Translations under genes and position numbers: made by a program
The notes under the pieces: model-generated
Databases searched by the model: none
The model's input: the letters and a program-made list of their open reading frames with translations, nothing else
What the model was told of the DNA's origin: nothing
Source of the DNA: Ciceribacter thiooxidans
Lineage (GTDB): Bacteria > Pseudomonadota > Alphaproteobacteria > Rhizobiales > Rhizobiaceae
NCBI RefSeq assembly: GCF_014126615.1
Contig: NZ_CP059896.1
Span: 2,862,501 to 2,926,500 of the forward strand
Direction of reading: 5' to 3'
DNA: 64,000 bases
In this document: positions 16,185 through 25,381 of the stretch, one piece after another
How positions within the stretch are numbered: position 1 is the stretch's first letter
Layout: each line of letters starts with the position of its first letter

Positions 16185-18268
16185 GAGATGGAGCCCAGGA
16201 TCTTGATTTCGATGCCCTTGGCCAGTTCAACATGCGAGAGAACCGGCAAGGTCGCGAAGAGCCGTTCAATGATCATGCGGACATAGGAGCGCGTTTCCGG
16301 AGACGTGACAAGCACGAAGGGCATGCCGCGGTCCATGAATTCACGGATTACTTTGCTCGCCTGCTCGCTGAATTCCTCCAGACTGCGCGGATCGATGTCG
16401 AACTCAACGATCTCGCCCTTGGCGTCGCGCTTCAGCGCCTGATGGAAAATCAGGTCCCATTTGCTGCCGAGGCGCAGCACCCTGAGCACGCCGTTGTCAG
16501 CGAGATCGCCGCAGAGCTGCTGTGCCATGCGTACCCGGACGTGTTCGACGATCTGTTCGGTCTTGCGGACGTGGGGTGCAAGTTCCGCCACCGCTTCCAG
16601 AATGAGGTGCAGGTTTCTTATCGATACACGCTCGGCAAGCAGGAGCTTCAGCACCGCCTGCAGTCCCGAATAGGACATGTGCGAGGAACAGATTTCGTCG
16701 GCGAGCTTCTTGTATTCCGGATCAAGCCGGTCGATCAGGATCTTGACGTCCTTGTAGGAGAGAAGCTGCGGCAGGTTGTTGCGGATGACCTCGCTCAGAT
16801 GCGTCAGCACCACGGAAACATTGTCGATCGGGTGGAAGCCTTCGCGCTTCAGATCCTCGGCAAACGCTTCCAGGACGGAGACCGCCGGCATTCCGAAAGC
16901 CGGTTCCCGGATATCGTCACCGGGGACCTTCGGCTTGCGCCCGGAACCGGTGATGACGAGCACCTCGCCCACCCGAAGCTGGTTGGAAGCGACGGTCGTG
17001 CCGTGGATGCGGATCTGATAGGCCTTTTCGGGAATCGCGATATCGTCGGTGACCTTGATCTCCGGAACAACGAAACCGTACTGGCTCGCGAACTTGCGGC
17101 GCATCTTGCCGACGCGGAAAGCGAGTTCCTGGTGGGCGCCGAGCAATCGGGTCGAGACGAGCTTACCGAGCGCCAGCTCGATCTCCGCGGTTTTCAGCAC
17201 CGACTTGACCGAGTCCTTCTCGGCTTCCTTGGTCTGGATGACCTTCTTCTCCTCCTGCTCGCGCTTCGCCTTGTTCTCCGCTTCGATCTGCCGCGGAATG
17301 AACCAGCTGCCGAAGGCCATGATGCCGCCGAGGGCGAGGAAGGGCACCAACGGCAGGCCGGGGATGATCGACAGCAGCACCATCAGGGCGGCCGCGACCG
17401 ACAAGGCGCGGGGATAACCGCTGAGCTGGTTGACAACGGCCTGGTCGGTCGAGCCCGGCGTGCCGCCGCGCGATACCAGAAGGCCGGCGGCCAGCGAGAC
17501 AATGAGCGCCGGCACCTGCGACACGATACCGTCGCCGACCGACAATTTCACGAAAACGTCCGCCGCTTCACCGATTTGCATGCCGTGGCGGAAATAGCCG
17601 ATGATGATACCACCGAAGATGTTGATCGCGGTGATGATGAGCCCGGCGATGGCATCACCGCGGACGAACTTGGATGCACCGTCCATGGCGCCGAAGAACG
17701 AGCTTTCCTGCTCGAGTTCGTGACGGCGACGCTGGGCTTCCTTTTCGTCGATGATGCCCGCCGAGAGGTCGGCATCGATCGACATTTGCTTGCCGGGAAT
17801 GGCATCAAGAGTAAAGCGGGCGCCGACTTCCGCGATGCGGGTCGCACCCTTGGTGATGACGATGAAGTTCACCGTCACCAGAATCATGAAGACGATGAGA
17901 CCGATGACGAAGTCACCCGACATCACGAGGCTGGAGAAGCCGGCGATGACACCGCCTGCGGCCGTGTGCCCTTCATTGCCATGGGAAAGGATCACGCGCG
18001 TCGTCGCGATGTTGAGCGACAGCCTGATCATCGTCGAAATCAGCAGAATGGTCGGGAAGGACGAGAAATCGAGCGGCCGCTGTATCCACAACGAGACCAT
18101 GAGGATGAGAACGGAAAAGGCGATCGAGAAGGCGAGGCCCATGTCGATCAGGAATGGCGGAATCGGCAGGAACAGGATGCAGAGGATGACCACGATGCCG
18201 AGGGCGAATCCGACGTCACGACCGTTCGGACTGACCTTTGGAAGGGGGACTGCAGTGGGTTGTGCCAT
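16181..18268 (-). CDS. flhA: Flagellar export gate protein FlhA
   Basis: 695 aa, normal for FlhA. The N-terminal half has about eight membrane helices. The highly conserved cytoplasmic FHIPEP-type loop is seen as [20 protein letters not shown] followed by [14 protein letters not shown] charged residues. The C-terminal half is the soluble substrate-chaperone docking domain that forms the nonameric ring. It works with FlhB, FliP, FliQ and FliR to export rod, hook and filament subunits. A 118-base gap separates it from fliQ upstream, and its stop overlaps the fliR start. Confidence 0.97.
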   Translation of the reverse strand: MAQPTAVPLPKVSPNGRDVGFALGIVVILCILFLPIPPFLIDMGLAFSIAFSVLILMVSLWIQRPLDFSSFPTILLISTMIRLSLNIATTRVILSHGNEGHTAAGGVIAGFSSLVMSGDFVIGLIVFMILVTVNFIVITKGATRIAEVGARFTLDAIPGKQMSIDADLSAGIIDEKEAQRRRHELEQESSFFGAMDGASKFVRGDAIAGLIITAINIFGGIIIGYFRHGMQIGEAADVFVKLSVGDGIVSQVPALIVSLAAGLLVSRGGTPGSTDQAVVNQLSGYPRALSVAAALMVLLSIIPGLPLVPFLALGGIMAFGSWFIPRQIEAENKAKREQEEKKVIQTKEAEKDSVKSVLKTAEIELALGKLVSTRLLGAHQELAFRVGKMRRKFASQYGFVVPEIKVTDDIAIPEKAYQIRIHGTTVASNQLRVGEVLVITGSGRKPKVPGDDIREPAFGMPAVSVLEAFAEDLKREGFHPIDNVSVVLTHLSEVIRNNLPQLLSYKDVKILIDRLDPEYKKLADEICSSHMSYSGLQAVLKLLLAERVSIRNLHLILEAVAELAPHVRKTEQIVEHVRVRMAQQLCGDLADNGVLRVLRLGSKWDLIFHQALKRDAKGEIVEFDIDPRSLEEFSEQASKVIREFMDRGMPFVLVTSPETRSYVRMIIERLFATLPVLSHVELAKGIEIKILGSIS

Positions 18269-18386
18269 AACTCGTTCCGTCTCTTCATGAGAAGGTGGCC
18301 GAAAACTGGACGCAGTCGGCCGTATTCACCTGAAGACTTAGGAAACGAAGCTTGCGCGAGGGTGACAGACGGAACGAAGGGTGGAC

Positions 18387-18653
18387 CTAGAAACCCGACT
18401 GCACCCGCGAAAAGACAAGGTTGGAAAAGAGAGCGATCTGCCCGCCGACGAAGGGGGCGCTGATGCCGATCACGATGAGGATGGTGACGATCTTCGGAAC
18501 GAAGGTGAGCGTCATTTCCTGAACCTGGGTGAGCGCCTGGATCAGGGCGATCGTCACGCCGACGACCATGGCCGCGAGCACGGCCGGACCGGATGCCACG
18601 AGCACCGTCCATACCGCAGCCTGCATGATGTCCAGGGCGTCGGCCTCGTTCAT
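18387..18653 (-). CDS. fliQ: Flagellar export gate protein FliQ
   Basis: 88 aa, two membrane helices (about residues 15-42 and 54-76) separated by the conserved loop ALTQVQEMTLTFVPK. That size and loop are diagnostic of FliQ, the small gate subunit. It lies 48 bases after flgD and 118 bases before flhA. Residue spacing and length are entirely normal. Confidence 0.95.
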   Translation of the reverse strand: MNEADALDIMQAAVWTVLVASGPAVLAAMVVGVTIALIQALTQVQEMTLTFVPKIVTILIVIGISAPFVGGQIALFSNLVFSRVQSGF

Positions 18654-18701
18654 CGAGCGGAAATCCCTCTTTTCGGCACGGGAATCACATCCCGCATGTC
18701 A

Positions 18702-19178
18702 TTACGCAGAGGTATCAGTACCGCTGCCCGACGTCGAGGGCTTGCCGACCGTCACACCGACCGTGATGGGGATTTCCTTCCCGTCCGTGGTAGTCGCAAC
18801 CATCGTATCGGCATAGACGCGCACCGACTCGATGATGCCGGTATTCTTGCCGTCAGCGCTGGTGATCGTCTGGCCGATGTAGTTCGAGGCGGCGCTCAGC
18901 GCGTCGCCGGTGATCAGCGTTTCGAGTTTGGCATTGGTCTGGATCGTCTGCTCGACCTGAGAAAACGTCGCGAGCTGCGCGATCTGTTCCGTGGCGTCCA
19001 TCGGATCGGTCGGATCCTGGTTCTGCATCTGCGCGATCAGCAGCTTCAGGAAAGAGTTGTAGTCGAGAGACGCCGAGGCCGCGGCATCCGATGCCGACTT
19101 GTCGTTGGCCGCCGCAGTCTTGGTGGTCGACGCGGCATTGTTCGTACCCGTCGCAGCATTCACCGCGTTTACCGCCAT
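18702..19178 (-). CDS. flgD: Hook-capping protein FlgD
   Basis: 158 aa. FlgD is the scaffold that caps the growing hook and is needed for FlgE polymerisation. The N-terminal signature [22 protein letters not shown] followed by [10 protein letters not shown] is unmistakable. The protein is shorter than enterobacterial FlgD (about 230 aa): the C-terminal domain is reduced to about 70 residues ending in a Gly/Ser/Thr-rich tail, common in rhizobia. Its start overlaps the flbT stop by 10 bases. Confidence 0.95.
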   Translation of the reverse strand: MAVNAVNAATGTNNAASTTKTAAANDKSASDAAASASLDYNSFLKLLIAQMQNQDPTDPMDATEQIAQLATFSQVEQTIQTNAKLETLITGDALSAASNYIGQTITSADGKNTGIIESVRVYADTMVATTTDGKEIPITVGVTVGKPSTSGSGTDTSA

Positions 19179-19618
19179 GGTGCGATCTCCTTGCGAATCT
19201 GCTCCACCGTCGCCGGTGTGATCTCCTGGCTGTTGAGGATGCGATCCTCGATCGGATAGAGGCCGCGGATCGCCTTCAGGGCGTCAAAGGCGCGGCCGGA
19301 GGTGACCATGCCGTCGATGCGCTTCAGTTCCGCCAGAACCTCCTCGTTCTGGAAACAGGCAAGCAGCATGGTGATCGACTTGCGGAACATGGTCATCGAC
19401 TGTTCGCGACCTTCCGGATTGATCAGCATCATCTGTGCGATGAAATAGAGCTGCCGAAGCGGGGTCGTCGCGTCTTCCGGCTGCAGGACGTGGTTTTCGA
19501 GCAGGAAGGTGACGTCGTTGAGGAACTCCAGCGCGACCTTGCGGTCGACACGCAGCACTGCGCCGTTGATGAAGATGCGTTCCCCGGATTTGAGAGAGAT
19601 GCGCAGTGTACTTTTCAT
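19169..19618 (-). CDS. flbT: Flagellin synthesis regulator FlbT
   Basis: 149 aa, the FlbT family of alphaproteobacteria. The opening [20 protein letters not shown] and the central NPEGREQSM are characteristic. In Caulobacter, FlbT binds the 5' untranslated region of flagellin mRNA and lowers its translation and stability until the hook is complete; in Brucella and rhizobia it can act positively. It is coupled to flaF by a 4-base ATGA overlap and lies 10.5 kb from the flagellin genes, whose leaders carry a conserved structure that could be its target. Confidence 0.95.
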   Translation of the reverse strand: MKSTLRISLKSGERIFINGAVLRVDRKVALEFLNDVTFLLENHVLQPEDATTPLRQLYFIAQMMLINPEGREQSMTMFRKSITMLLACFQNEEVLAELKRIDGMVTSGRAFDALKAIRGLYPIEDRILNSQEITPATVEQIRKEIAPWR

Positions 19619-19962
19619 TTCAGTCCATCCCTGATGATGGTTGTCACGTCTATTATGCTCTGAAAGTTGTTGGACTCACGCTTCCTGATCCGATCGCATT
19701 CCTTCAAGATCCAGATGGCGATGGAAATCAGATTGGCGCGCAGCTCCGCCCCGAGTTCGTTCTCGGGCTGCTTCAAATCCTCGATGAGACGGATCCAGAC
19801 TCGACGCGTATAGAAGAGCGCCTCGATGGCATTACGGGAGTACTCCCCGTCGTCGCGCGCCTTTTCGAGCAGTTCGATCGAGCGCGACAGCGCCTGCCGT
19901 TCACGGTCCTTGGCGTTCGCGACGTCATCTTCCATGATCTCGGCATATGTGAACTGATACAT
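19615..19962 (-). CDS. flaF: Flagellin synthesis regulator FlaF
   Basis: 115 aa FlaF family. It starts [21 protein letters not shown] and is helical throughout, with the conserved block [21 protein letters not shown]. FlaF is needed for flagellin production or secretion in Caulobacter and acts in the same pathway as FlbT, possibly as a flagellin chaperone. It is translationally coupled to flbT and lies 37 bases after flgL, matching the order flgK-flgL-flaF-flbT seen across Rhizobiales. Confidence 0.95.
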   Translation of the reverse strand: MYQFTYAEIMEDDVANAKDRERQALSRSIELLEKARDDGEYSRNAIEALFYTRRVWIRLIEDLKQPENELGAELRANLISIAIWILKECDRIRKRESNNFQSIIDVTTIIRDGLK

Positions 19963-19999
19963 TCAACTGTCCTTCATAGTCATGGCTTCCCTTTGATCA

Positions 20000-21028
20000 T
20001 CAAAGGTAGTTCACGAGACTCAACTGCTGGATCTTGGCCGTGAGGGTGTAGGATGCTTCGGCGAGCGACAGGAGATTGTTGACCCGCGTCGAGGCTTCAT
20101 ACGCATCAACCTCCACCCGGTCGGCTTTCGTCGTGTCGAGAATATTGATCTGAATCTGCAGCGAAGTGTTGGCTTTCTTCACCCGGCTCTGGGAAAGACC
20201 GAGCTGGGTGCGTTGCTCGTTCAGCCCTGCAGTTGCCTTGCTGACGTAGGCGATCGCCTTGTCGGTGACGACCGAGCGCACGCTTTCGTCCAGATCCTGA
20301 CCGAGCAATTCCTTGGCAACTACCGCAGCAAGTGCAAAGTAGCGCATGCCGTTTTCGTTGGCGCTGGTCGATGTTTCCACGACTTCGCTCTGGCTGATGC
20401 GGCTCGTCATCACCCCGTCGGCGGCGTTCGACCAGTCCGTCGTCCAGTTCGCCCCGGTGTACATCGGCTCGATGACGTTGGTGATGAAATCGTCCATTTC
20501 GGTGGCCGTTTTCGGTGTCGACCACGGATAGGCGGCATAGGCCGCATCGAAGGAGGCCTTCGCCGCGGAGGTCGCATCGTACTCGGCAAGCGGCTGGACG
20601 TCGGTGTTGACGCCGGAAAACAGGTACTCGCCGCTGAATGAGGTGTTGGCCAGATTGGTGAAGTTGGACAGCACGTTCGAAACCGTGTTGACGGCCACCG
20701 TAATCGTCGTCGTCGTGCCGGACTGGCCGAGCGCGATCAAGGCGTCCTGCATTTCCTGCGCGGAGGTCGCCATCTGATTGAGAGCCTCCTGCGAGGCCTC
20801 CAGACGCTGCGTGACGATCGCATTGGTGTCGATCATCGACTGCAACCGTATGCCGTCGCGAGTCAGATCGAGAACTCTCGACGTTTCGCTACCGATCGAA
20901 GCTCCGACGTCGGCATACATGCCTGTCGTAACCTCTTGCTGCGCCTTGATGAGTTCGGCCTGCGCCTGCCGGATGGTCAGGCGCATCGAGGTCTGGATGG
21001 AGAGATTCGAAACGTTGCTCGTCGACAT
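20000..21028 (-). CDS. flgL: Hook-filament junction protein FlgL (HAP3)
   Basis: 342 aa. It has the flagellin-like N-terminus (VSNLSIQTSMRLTIRQAQAELIKAQQEVTTG) and C-terminal helical region (SQSRVKKANTSLQIQINILDT, ending in LSLAEASYTLTAKIQQLSLVNYL) that pack into the junction tube. FlgL sits between FlgK and the first flagellins. It is four bases downstream of flgK and is followed by flaF. Length is within the family range. Confidence 0.94.
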   Translation of the reverse strand: MSTSNVSNLSIQTSMRLTIRQAQAELIKAQQEVTTGMYADVGASIGSETSRVLDLTRDGIRLQSMIDTNAIVTQRLEASQEALNQMATSAQEMQDALIALGQSGTTTTITVAVNTVSNVLSNFTNLANTSFSGEYLFSGVNTDVQPLAEYDATSAAKASFDAAYAAYPWSTPKTATEMDDFITNVIEPMYTGANWTTDWSNAADGVMTSRISQSEVVETSTSANENGMRYFALAAVVAKELLGQDLDESVRSVVTDKAIAYVSKATAGLNEQRTQLGLSQSRVKKANTSLQIQINILDTTKADRVEVDAYEASTRVNNLLSLAEASYTLTAKIQQLSLVNYL

Positions 21029-21032
21029 CGAT

Positions 21033-22487
21033 TTACCTCGCCATGTCCAGAACGGCCTGCATCATGGAGTCGATGGTCGACACCAGCTTGGCAGAGGCCT
21101 TGTAGGATTGCTCGACATCCAGGAGCAACGACAGTTCCTCGTCGAGGCTGACGCCGGTCTTGGAGGAATAGACCTGGAATGCTCTCTCGTAGAGAGCGGT
21201 CTTGTTGTCGGTCGCCGTCGTGGCGTTTGCCCGAAGTTCCTCGAGCCAGCCGATGGAGTTGGTCGAGAAGGTCAGGAGCCCGGACGAAGTGTCGATCCCG
21301 GCAGCCGGATCGAAAGGCCGCGAAGTACTGAGATTTTCCACATAGGTGAGCAGCAGGTCGGAATAGCCGCTGCCGCCGGTGGGATTCTTGGCGTAAGCGG
21401 CACCGTTGATGCCACCGTCGCGCAGCAGGGTGGGATCGCCGCCGGCCGAGGTAATGAGCGCGCTGTTGACCTTGATGGATGCGGCAAGGCCGGGTTCCAC
21501 CGTGCCGGATGGCGGTACCGTGCCGGCTGACCAGGTGAAAAGGCCGGGCAACGGATTGGCCCCACCGGCGTCGGTTTCCTGGAAAGCCTCGATCAGGCCT
21601 CGTGCAACTTCGTCGAGCTGGTTCTGGAAGGTCGGCGCGATATCGTCGCGCAATTGCAGAAGTGCAGCGAGCGAGCCTTCCGCACTGGTATTGCCGCCGA
21701 CTCCTGCTTCCACAGCCACGCCGTCGATGTAGACGGCATTGCCGTTGACCGTCGCCGAATAGGTATAGTTGCGGCTGAAGGAGACCGAACGCGGGATCGT
21801 CTCGAAGAGGGTCGTGCCGTCGGCCGTATAGAGCGCGACGTCGTTGTTTTCCCTCATGACGACTGCGACGCCGACAATGCCTGATATTTCCTTCAGGATC
21901 GTCTCGCGCTTGTCGAGCGCGTTGCTCGGATCGTTGCCGGTCGCGGTCGCCTGGACGACCGTGTCGTTGGCGGTCTTGAAGTCGGCAAGCAGGCGGTTGA
22001 GCTCGGTCACCTGCGACTCGATTTCCGCATCGGCATCCGCCCGCAGGTTCTGAACGGTCTGCGACACGCGGTTGAGCGAGTCTGCGACATCCCCGGCGTC
22101 CGACACCGCGGTCTGGGCAAGAGCGAGCTGCCCCGGCGACGCTGCATAGGCCTGGAGACTGCTCTGCAGCGTCGACATGTAAGTCGACGGAGCCAGCTCG
22201 TATTCATTGCCGCCGAGGCTCGACTTCAGCGTCTCCAGGCCATCGAGAAGCGTGCTTTGCGCCTTCGACTGCGAGTTGGCGCTGACCGTCTGGAGCAGCA
22301 ACGCAAGCTGCTGGTTCCGCTGGGTGACGACAGTAGAGGCACCGAAGATCGTGTTGGTTACGACCGCCGAACGACGCACATAATTTTCGTTGCCGTCATT
22401 GGCAATGTTCGTCGAAATGACGGAGGACTGATCCCCCATATTCCGGAACGCTGCCTTAGTTGTGTTGATTGCAGACGTGAGCGACAT
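21033..22487 (-). CDS. flgK: Hook-associated protein FlgK (HAP1)
   Basis: 484 aa, with the axial-protein N-terminus MSLTSAINTTKAAFRNMGDQ and C-terminus (DEELSLLLDVEQSYKASAKL). The N-terminus departs from the usual bb-rod consensus, beginning with a flagellin-like TAFRNM/STNIAN segment, which is typical of rhizobial FlgK. It forms the first junction layer on the hook. It lies 19 bases after flgE and 4 bases before flgL in the same operon. Confidence 0.93.
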   Translation of the reverse strand: MSLTSAINTTKAAFRNMGDQSSVISTNIANDGNENYVRRSAVVTNTIFGASTVVTQRNQQLALLLQTVSANSQSKAQSTLLDGLETLKSSLGGNEYELAPSTYMSTLQSSLQAYAASPGQLALAQTAVSDAGDVADSLNRVSQTVQNLRADADAEIESQVTELNRLLADFKTANDTVVQATATGNDPSNALDKRETILKEISGIVGVAVVMRENNDVALYTADGTTLFETIPRSVSFSRNYTYSATVNGNAVYIDGVAVEAGVGGNTSAEGSLAALLQLRDDIAPTFQNQLDEVARGLIEAFQETDAGGANPLPGLFTWSAGTVPPSGTVEPGLAASIKVNSALITSAGGDPTLLRDGGINGAAYAKNPTGGSGYSDLLLTYVENLSTSRPFDPAAGIDTSSGLLTFSTNSIGWLEELRANATTATDNKTALYERAFQVYSSKTGVSLDEELSLLLDVEQSYKASAKLVSTIDSMMQAVLDMAR

Positions 22488-22506
22488 TGGCTAGCCGAAC
22501 CTTACA

Positions 22507-23712
22507 TTATCTCTTCAGGTTGACGAGGACGTCCATCAACTCGGAGCCGGTTTGGAACACCTTGGAGTTGGCCGTGTAGTTGCGCTGCGATTCGATCATC
22601 GCAGTGAGCTCTTCGGCGACATCGACGTTGGAGTCCTCGAGCGCACCCGAGAGGATCGTGCCGAACCCGGCAGAACCCGCGTAACCCATGACGATCACGC
22701 CGGAGTCATTGCTCTGGGAATAGAGATTGCCGGCGATGGGCGTCAGATTGTCCGGGCTCTGCACCGTTGCAAGCGCGACGCGGTAACGAGGCGTAAGATC
22801 GCCGTTGTCGTAGACCACCGAGACCACGCCCTTGTCGTCGATCTCGTAGCCGACCACTTCACTCGCCGCGTTGCCGTTGATCTTCGCACCCGTTTCGACC
22901 GAGAAGGCGGCAGCAAGCTGCGTGGAACCGGAGATATCGATCGCGATCGCGCCCATGTTGGCACCGTCGACGGCAAACGCCGCAGTGGTCAGCGAGGTCG
23001 GCGAGGTGAGCTTTCCATTCGCATCGAAATTGAGCGTGGTCGAAGGAATGACCGTGGTCGCCGGCGGACCTGCATAGCTTGCCTCGACCGTCCAGGTGTT
23101 TGCCGCGGTCTTGGTGTAGGTGAATTCGAGCAGGCGGCTGTTGCCCTGGCTGTCGTAAGCCACCAGTGACGTGGCCTTGCTGTAGCCCGCGGCTTCGCCG
23201 GACGGCAGGTTGACATTGAGCTGACCGGCGGTGGAAGCCGTAGCCGAGATCGAAGCCGAGGAAAGGTTGACGGGCGTCAGGCCTTCGAAACCGTTGACGA
23301 CGATCGTCGGATCCGAGGTCGAGGAATACTCGTAGCCCATCAGGGTGTAGCCGGCGGCATTGCGCAGCGTGCCGTCATCCATCGTCTCGAAGGAGCCGGC
23401 GCGGGTCAGGTATTCGACACCGTCTCCGCCGCTTACGATGAAGAAGCCGTTGCCGTTGACCGCCAGGTCGGTCGCCGAGGTCGTGTAGCTGAAAGTACCC
23501 TGATCCGAGATCGAGTAGCGGATATCGGTCTCGACACCACCCGAATTGTAGGCACCACCGGTCGCCGGCAGGATCATGGAGGAGAACTGGACCGAGGCCT
23601 TCTTGTAGCCAACGGTGCTCGAGTTCGCGATGTTTTCCGCCACCGTTCCGAGACGGTTGGCCTGGGCATTCATTCCGGACACGCCGGTTCGCATGGTACC
23701 GTAAAGGCTCAT
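22507..23712 (-). CDS. flgE: Flagellar hook protein FlgE
   Basis: 401 aa. It has the N-terminal rod/hook motif MRTGVSGMNAQANRLGTVAENIANSSTVGYK, split here as in the family, and a C-terminal MIESQRNYTANSKVFQTGSELMDVLVNL. The middle is a variable, Ser/Thr/Ala-rich beta region. It is the first gene of the operon that runs to 13510. The 129 bases between its start and the rem stop hold the likely promoter, with GAGGAAG as the ribosome site. By S. meliloti analogy, transcription is Rem-dependent. Confidence 0.95.
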   Translation of the reverse strand: MSLYGTMRTGVSGMNAQANRLGTVAENIANSSTVGYKKASVQFSSMILPATGGAYNSGGVETDIRYSISDQGTFSYTTSATDLAVNGNGFFIVSGGDGVEYLTRAGSFETMDDGTLRNAAGYTLMGYEYSSTSDPTIVVNGFEGLTPVNLSSASISATASTAGQLNVNLPSGEAAGYSKATSLVAYDSQGNSRLLEFTYTKTAANTWTVEASYAGPPATTVIPSTTLNFDANGKLTSPTSLTTAAFAVDGANMGAIAIDISGSTQLAAAFSVETGAKINGNAASEVVGYEIDDKGVVSVVYDNGDLTPRYRVALATVQSPDNLTPIAGNLYSQSNDSGVIVMGYAGSAGFGTILSGALEDSNVDVAEELTAMIESQRNYTANSKVFQTGSELMDVLVNLKR

Positions 23713-23841
23713 GAAACTTCCTCGTTTCTATCGTCTTTGGGAGAGTAGGAGACGGGCCTTGCGTGAAGCTGTCTGGAATGCCCGGCCGATTGACCGGCAG
23801 TGGGGGAGGCCAACCGGGATATCGGAAGCCCGGTCGGTCGC

Positions 23842-24513
23842 TCAGCTCCAGTCTATGCAGTAACCAAGGAAACGCTTCGAATCGACCGGATCGAAGCCGA
23901 GCTTCTTGCGCAGCTTCTTGCGCAGCTTGCTGATGTGGCTTTCGACGACGTTCTCTTCGACTTCCTCGTCGAAGATGCCGTAGATCGCATTGAAGATCTG
24001 CGACTTCGAGACCCGGCGTCCGCGATTGAGGACGAGGTATTCGAGAATACGCCGCTCGCGCCGCGGCAACGGGAAGACTTCCCCTTCGATTTCCGGATCA
24101 CGGCCGTCGTTGAAGACACGGATCGGACCGATCTCGGTATAGTTGCTGATTGCACGCAACCGGCGGCGGATGGCCGCCGCACGCGCGAGAATCTCCCTCG
24201 GATGTACGGGCTTGCGCACGACGTCGTCGACGCCGCAATCAAACAGCGCAAGAGTCGCTTCGAGCGATGGCTGGTCGCTCACCGCGATGACCGGAGCCTG
24301 GGTGCGATCACGGATCGCTCGCGGCAGATCCATGGTCTGCTCCCCCTGCCCCAGAAGGAAGGCTTCCACGGCCGCGATGTCCCCGTCCGCTGCCGTATTC
24401 ACCCATTCGCCGAATTCCGCCGGGTCGAACCCGGTCGATGGAATTCCTTCACGCCCGAAAAGGGAGGTGTATCCCTCCTTCACGAGCTCACGCTCATCAA
24501 CCACTACGATCAT
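23842..24513 (-). CDS. rem: Orphan OmpR-type motility regulator Rem
   Basis: 223 aa. The N-terminal receiver-like domain (about 1-115) carries acidic residues D6/E7, S79 at the Ser/Thr position and K101 in the RKPVHPRE loop. The position equivalent to the phospho-accepting Asp is E50 ([11 protein letters not shown]). The C-terminal winged helix (about 120-220) is OmpR-like ([20 protein letters not shown]). In S. meliloti Rem activates class II flagellar genes in exponential growth and is itself activated by VisNR. No histidine kinase gene is adjacent. Genes on both sides are motility genes, and the 280-base upstream region is AT-rich and contains an inverted repeat. Confidence 0.92.
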   Translation of the reverse strand: MIVVVDERELVKEGYTSLFGREGIPSTGFDPAEFGEWVNTAADGDIAAVEAFLLGQGEQTMDLPRAIRDRTQAPVIAVSDQPSLEATLALFDCGVDDVVRKPVHPREILARAAAIRRRLRAISNYTEIGPIRVFNDGRDPEIEGEVFPLPRRERRILEYLVLNRGRRVSKSQIFNAIYGIFDEEVEENVVESHISKLRKKLRKKLGFDPVDSKRFLGYCIDWS

Positions 24514-24695
24514 TCGTCCGCCTCCGAATCAGTGTGGATACTTCGATGGACTATGGGTACGAATCGGAGGAATCAGCGACAACTGCTTAATGTTAACGAT
24601 AGATATTAATAGTTGATTAAGGTTTGGGTGCTGATTTGAGCTATATCTAGTAGGTGCCCGCGCAGAGAGGCACTAATCTCTCGTGGATAATTTCA

Positions 24696-24718
24696 GCAAG
24701 AGTTAACAAGGCTCTTGC
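24696..24718. promoter_or_regulatory. Inverted repeat upstream of rem
   Basis: GCAAGAG / CTCTTGC, a 7-bp perfect inverted repeat with the loop TTAACAAGG, lies 183-205 bases upstream of the rem start and 76 bases after the transglycosylase stop. No U-run follows on the minus strand, so it could be a regulator site for rem (VisNR and MucR are the known regulators in S. meliloti) or a weak terminator. The surrounding 24514-24793 is AT-rich and otherwise shows no gene. Confidence 0.4.
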
Positions 24719-24793
24719 CGGACATAATTCGTCCAAATCCGGCCACATTGCGGACAAAACCGACAACCGAAACAGAAATACAACTTTTAATTG

Positions 24794-25381
24794 CTAAGCG
24801 CCACAGAAATTCCGCGCGTTCGGAGTCCATTTTCCGTAGCCGGTCGCGACCAGATTGGCGATGACACGGCAGACGTAACGCTTCTGTGCAGGGTCGTTAT
24901 CGGGGCCGGCATGGTAACGTGCGACCGCCATCGTCCACGTATCGTGCCGTCCGTGCAGACGCAACAGAAACCGTGCGGCGTAATCGACATTCTGTCCCGG
25001 ATCGAACATCGCCTCGATCGAGGGGAAGTTCTCTAGATGAAAGTGCTGATTGATCTGCATGCAGCCGACGTCGATGAGCTTGGCACCCTGCCGTCGCGCC
25101 TCCATGAACGCATTGATCGCGTCGCTGCGGCTGTCGAAGAACAGCGCTTTGCCCTCGACGTTCAAGGCGTAGGGTTGCAATGAACCACGACGCCCCGTCT
25201 CCGTCAGACCGACAGAGTAGAGGATACCTTCCGGGATGGCGTAGCGAGCCGCAGCCTGCTGAATTTCGCGTTCACAGGCACCGGAAGAAGCACGGCTCTC
25301 AGAGGTAGACGTGATCAGGACGAGCGCCGCCAGAGACGGTACCGCCACCGTTGCCAGCCGTCTCAGCCACGCTCGCATCAT
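24794..25381 (-). CDS. Lytic transglycosylase (SLT fold), probably flagellum-associated
   Basis: 195 aa from the ATG at 25381; an ATG at 25411 would add ten residues. A signal peptide is clear (RRLATVAVPSLAALVLITST, cleavage near SRASSGAC). The catalytic Glu is in YSVGLTETG, and further SLT family elements are IDVGCMQINQHFH and YHAGPDND. These enzymes cleave the glycan strands of peptidoglycan, forming 1,6-anhydromuramic acid. It follows fliK and overlaps it by at least 83 bases in another frame. Since the FlgJ-like protein here lacks a hydrolase domain, this enzyme is the best candidate to open the wall for the rod, comparable in role to SltF of Rhodobacter. That role is inference. Confidence 0.87.
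   Translation of the reverse strand: MMRAWLRRLATVAVPSLAALVLITSTSESRASSGACEREIQQAAARYAIPEGILYSVGLTETGRRGSLQPYALNVEGKALFFDSRSDAINAFMEARRQGAKLIDVGCMQINQHFHLENFPSIEAMFDPGQNVDYAARFLLRLHGRHDTWTMAVARYHAGPDNDPAQKRYVCRVIANLVATGYGKWTPNARNFCGA

Noticed and set aside
14983..16269. Long upstream extension of the FlgJ/CheL-like frame
   Set aside because: The frame stays open across the FliJ-like and fliR genes by chance; the family domain begins only after the GTG at 14982, which has its own ribosome site.
16232..18463. 743-residue plus-strand frame opposite flhA
   Set aside because: Antisense of flhA, which has all family motifs; the frame has no signal or fold.
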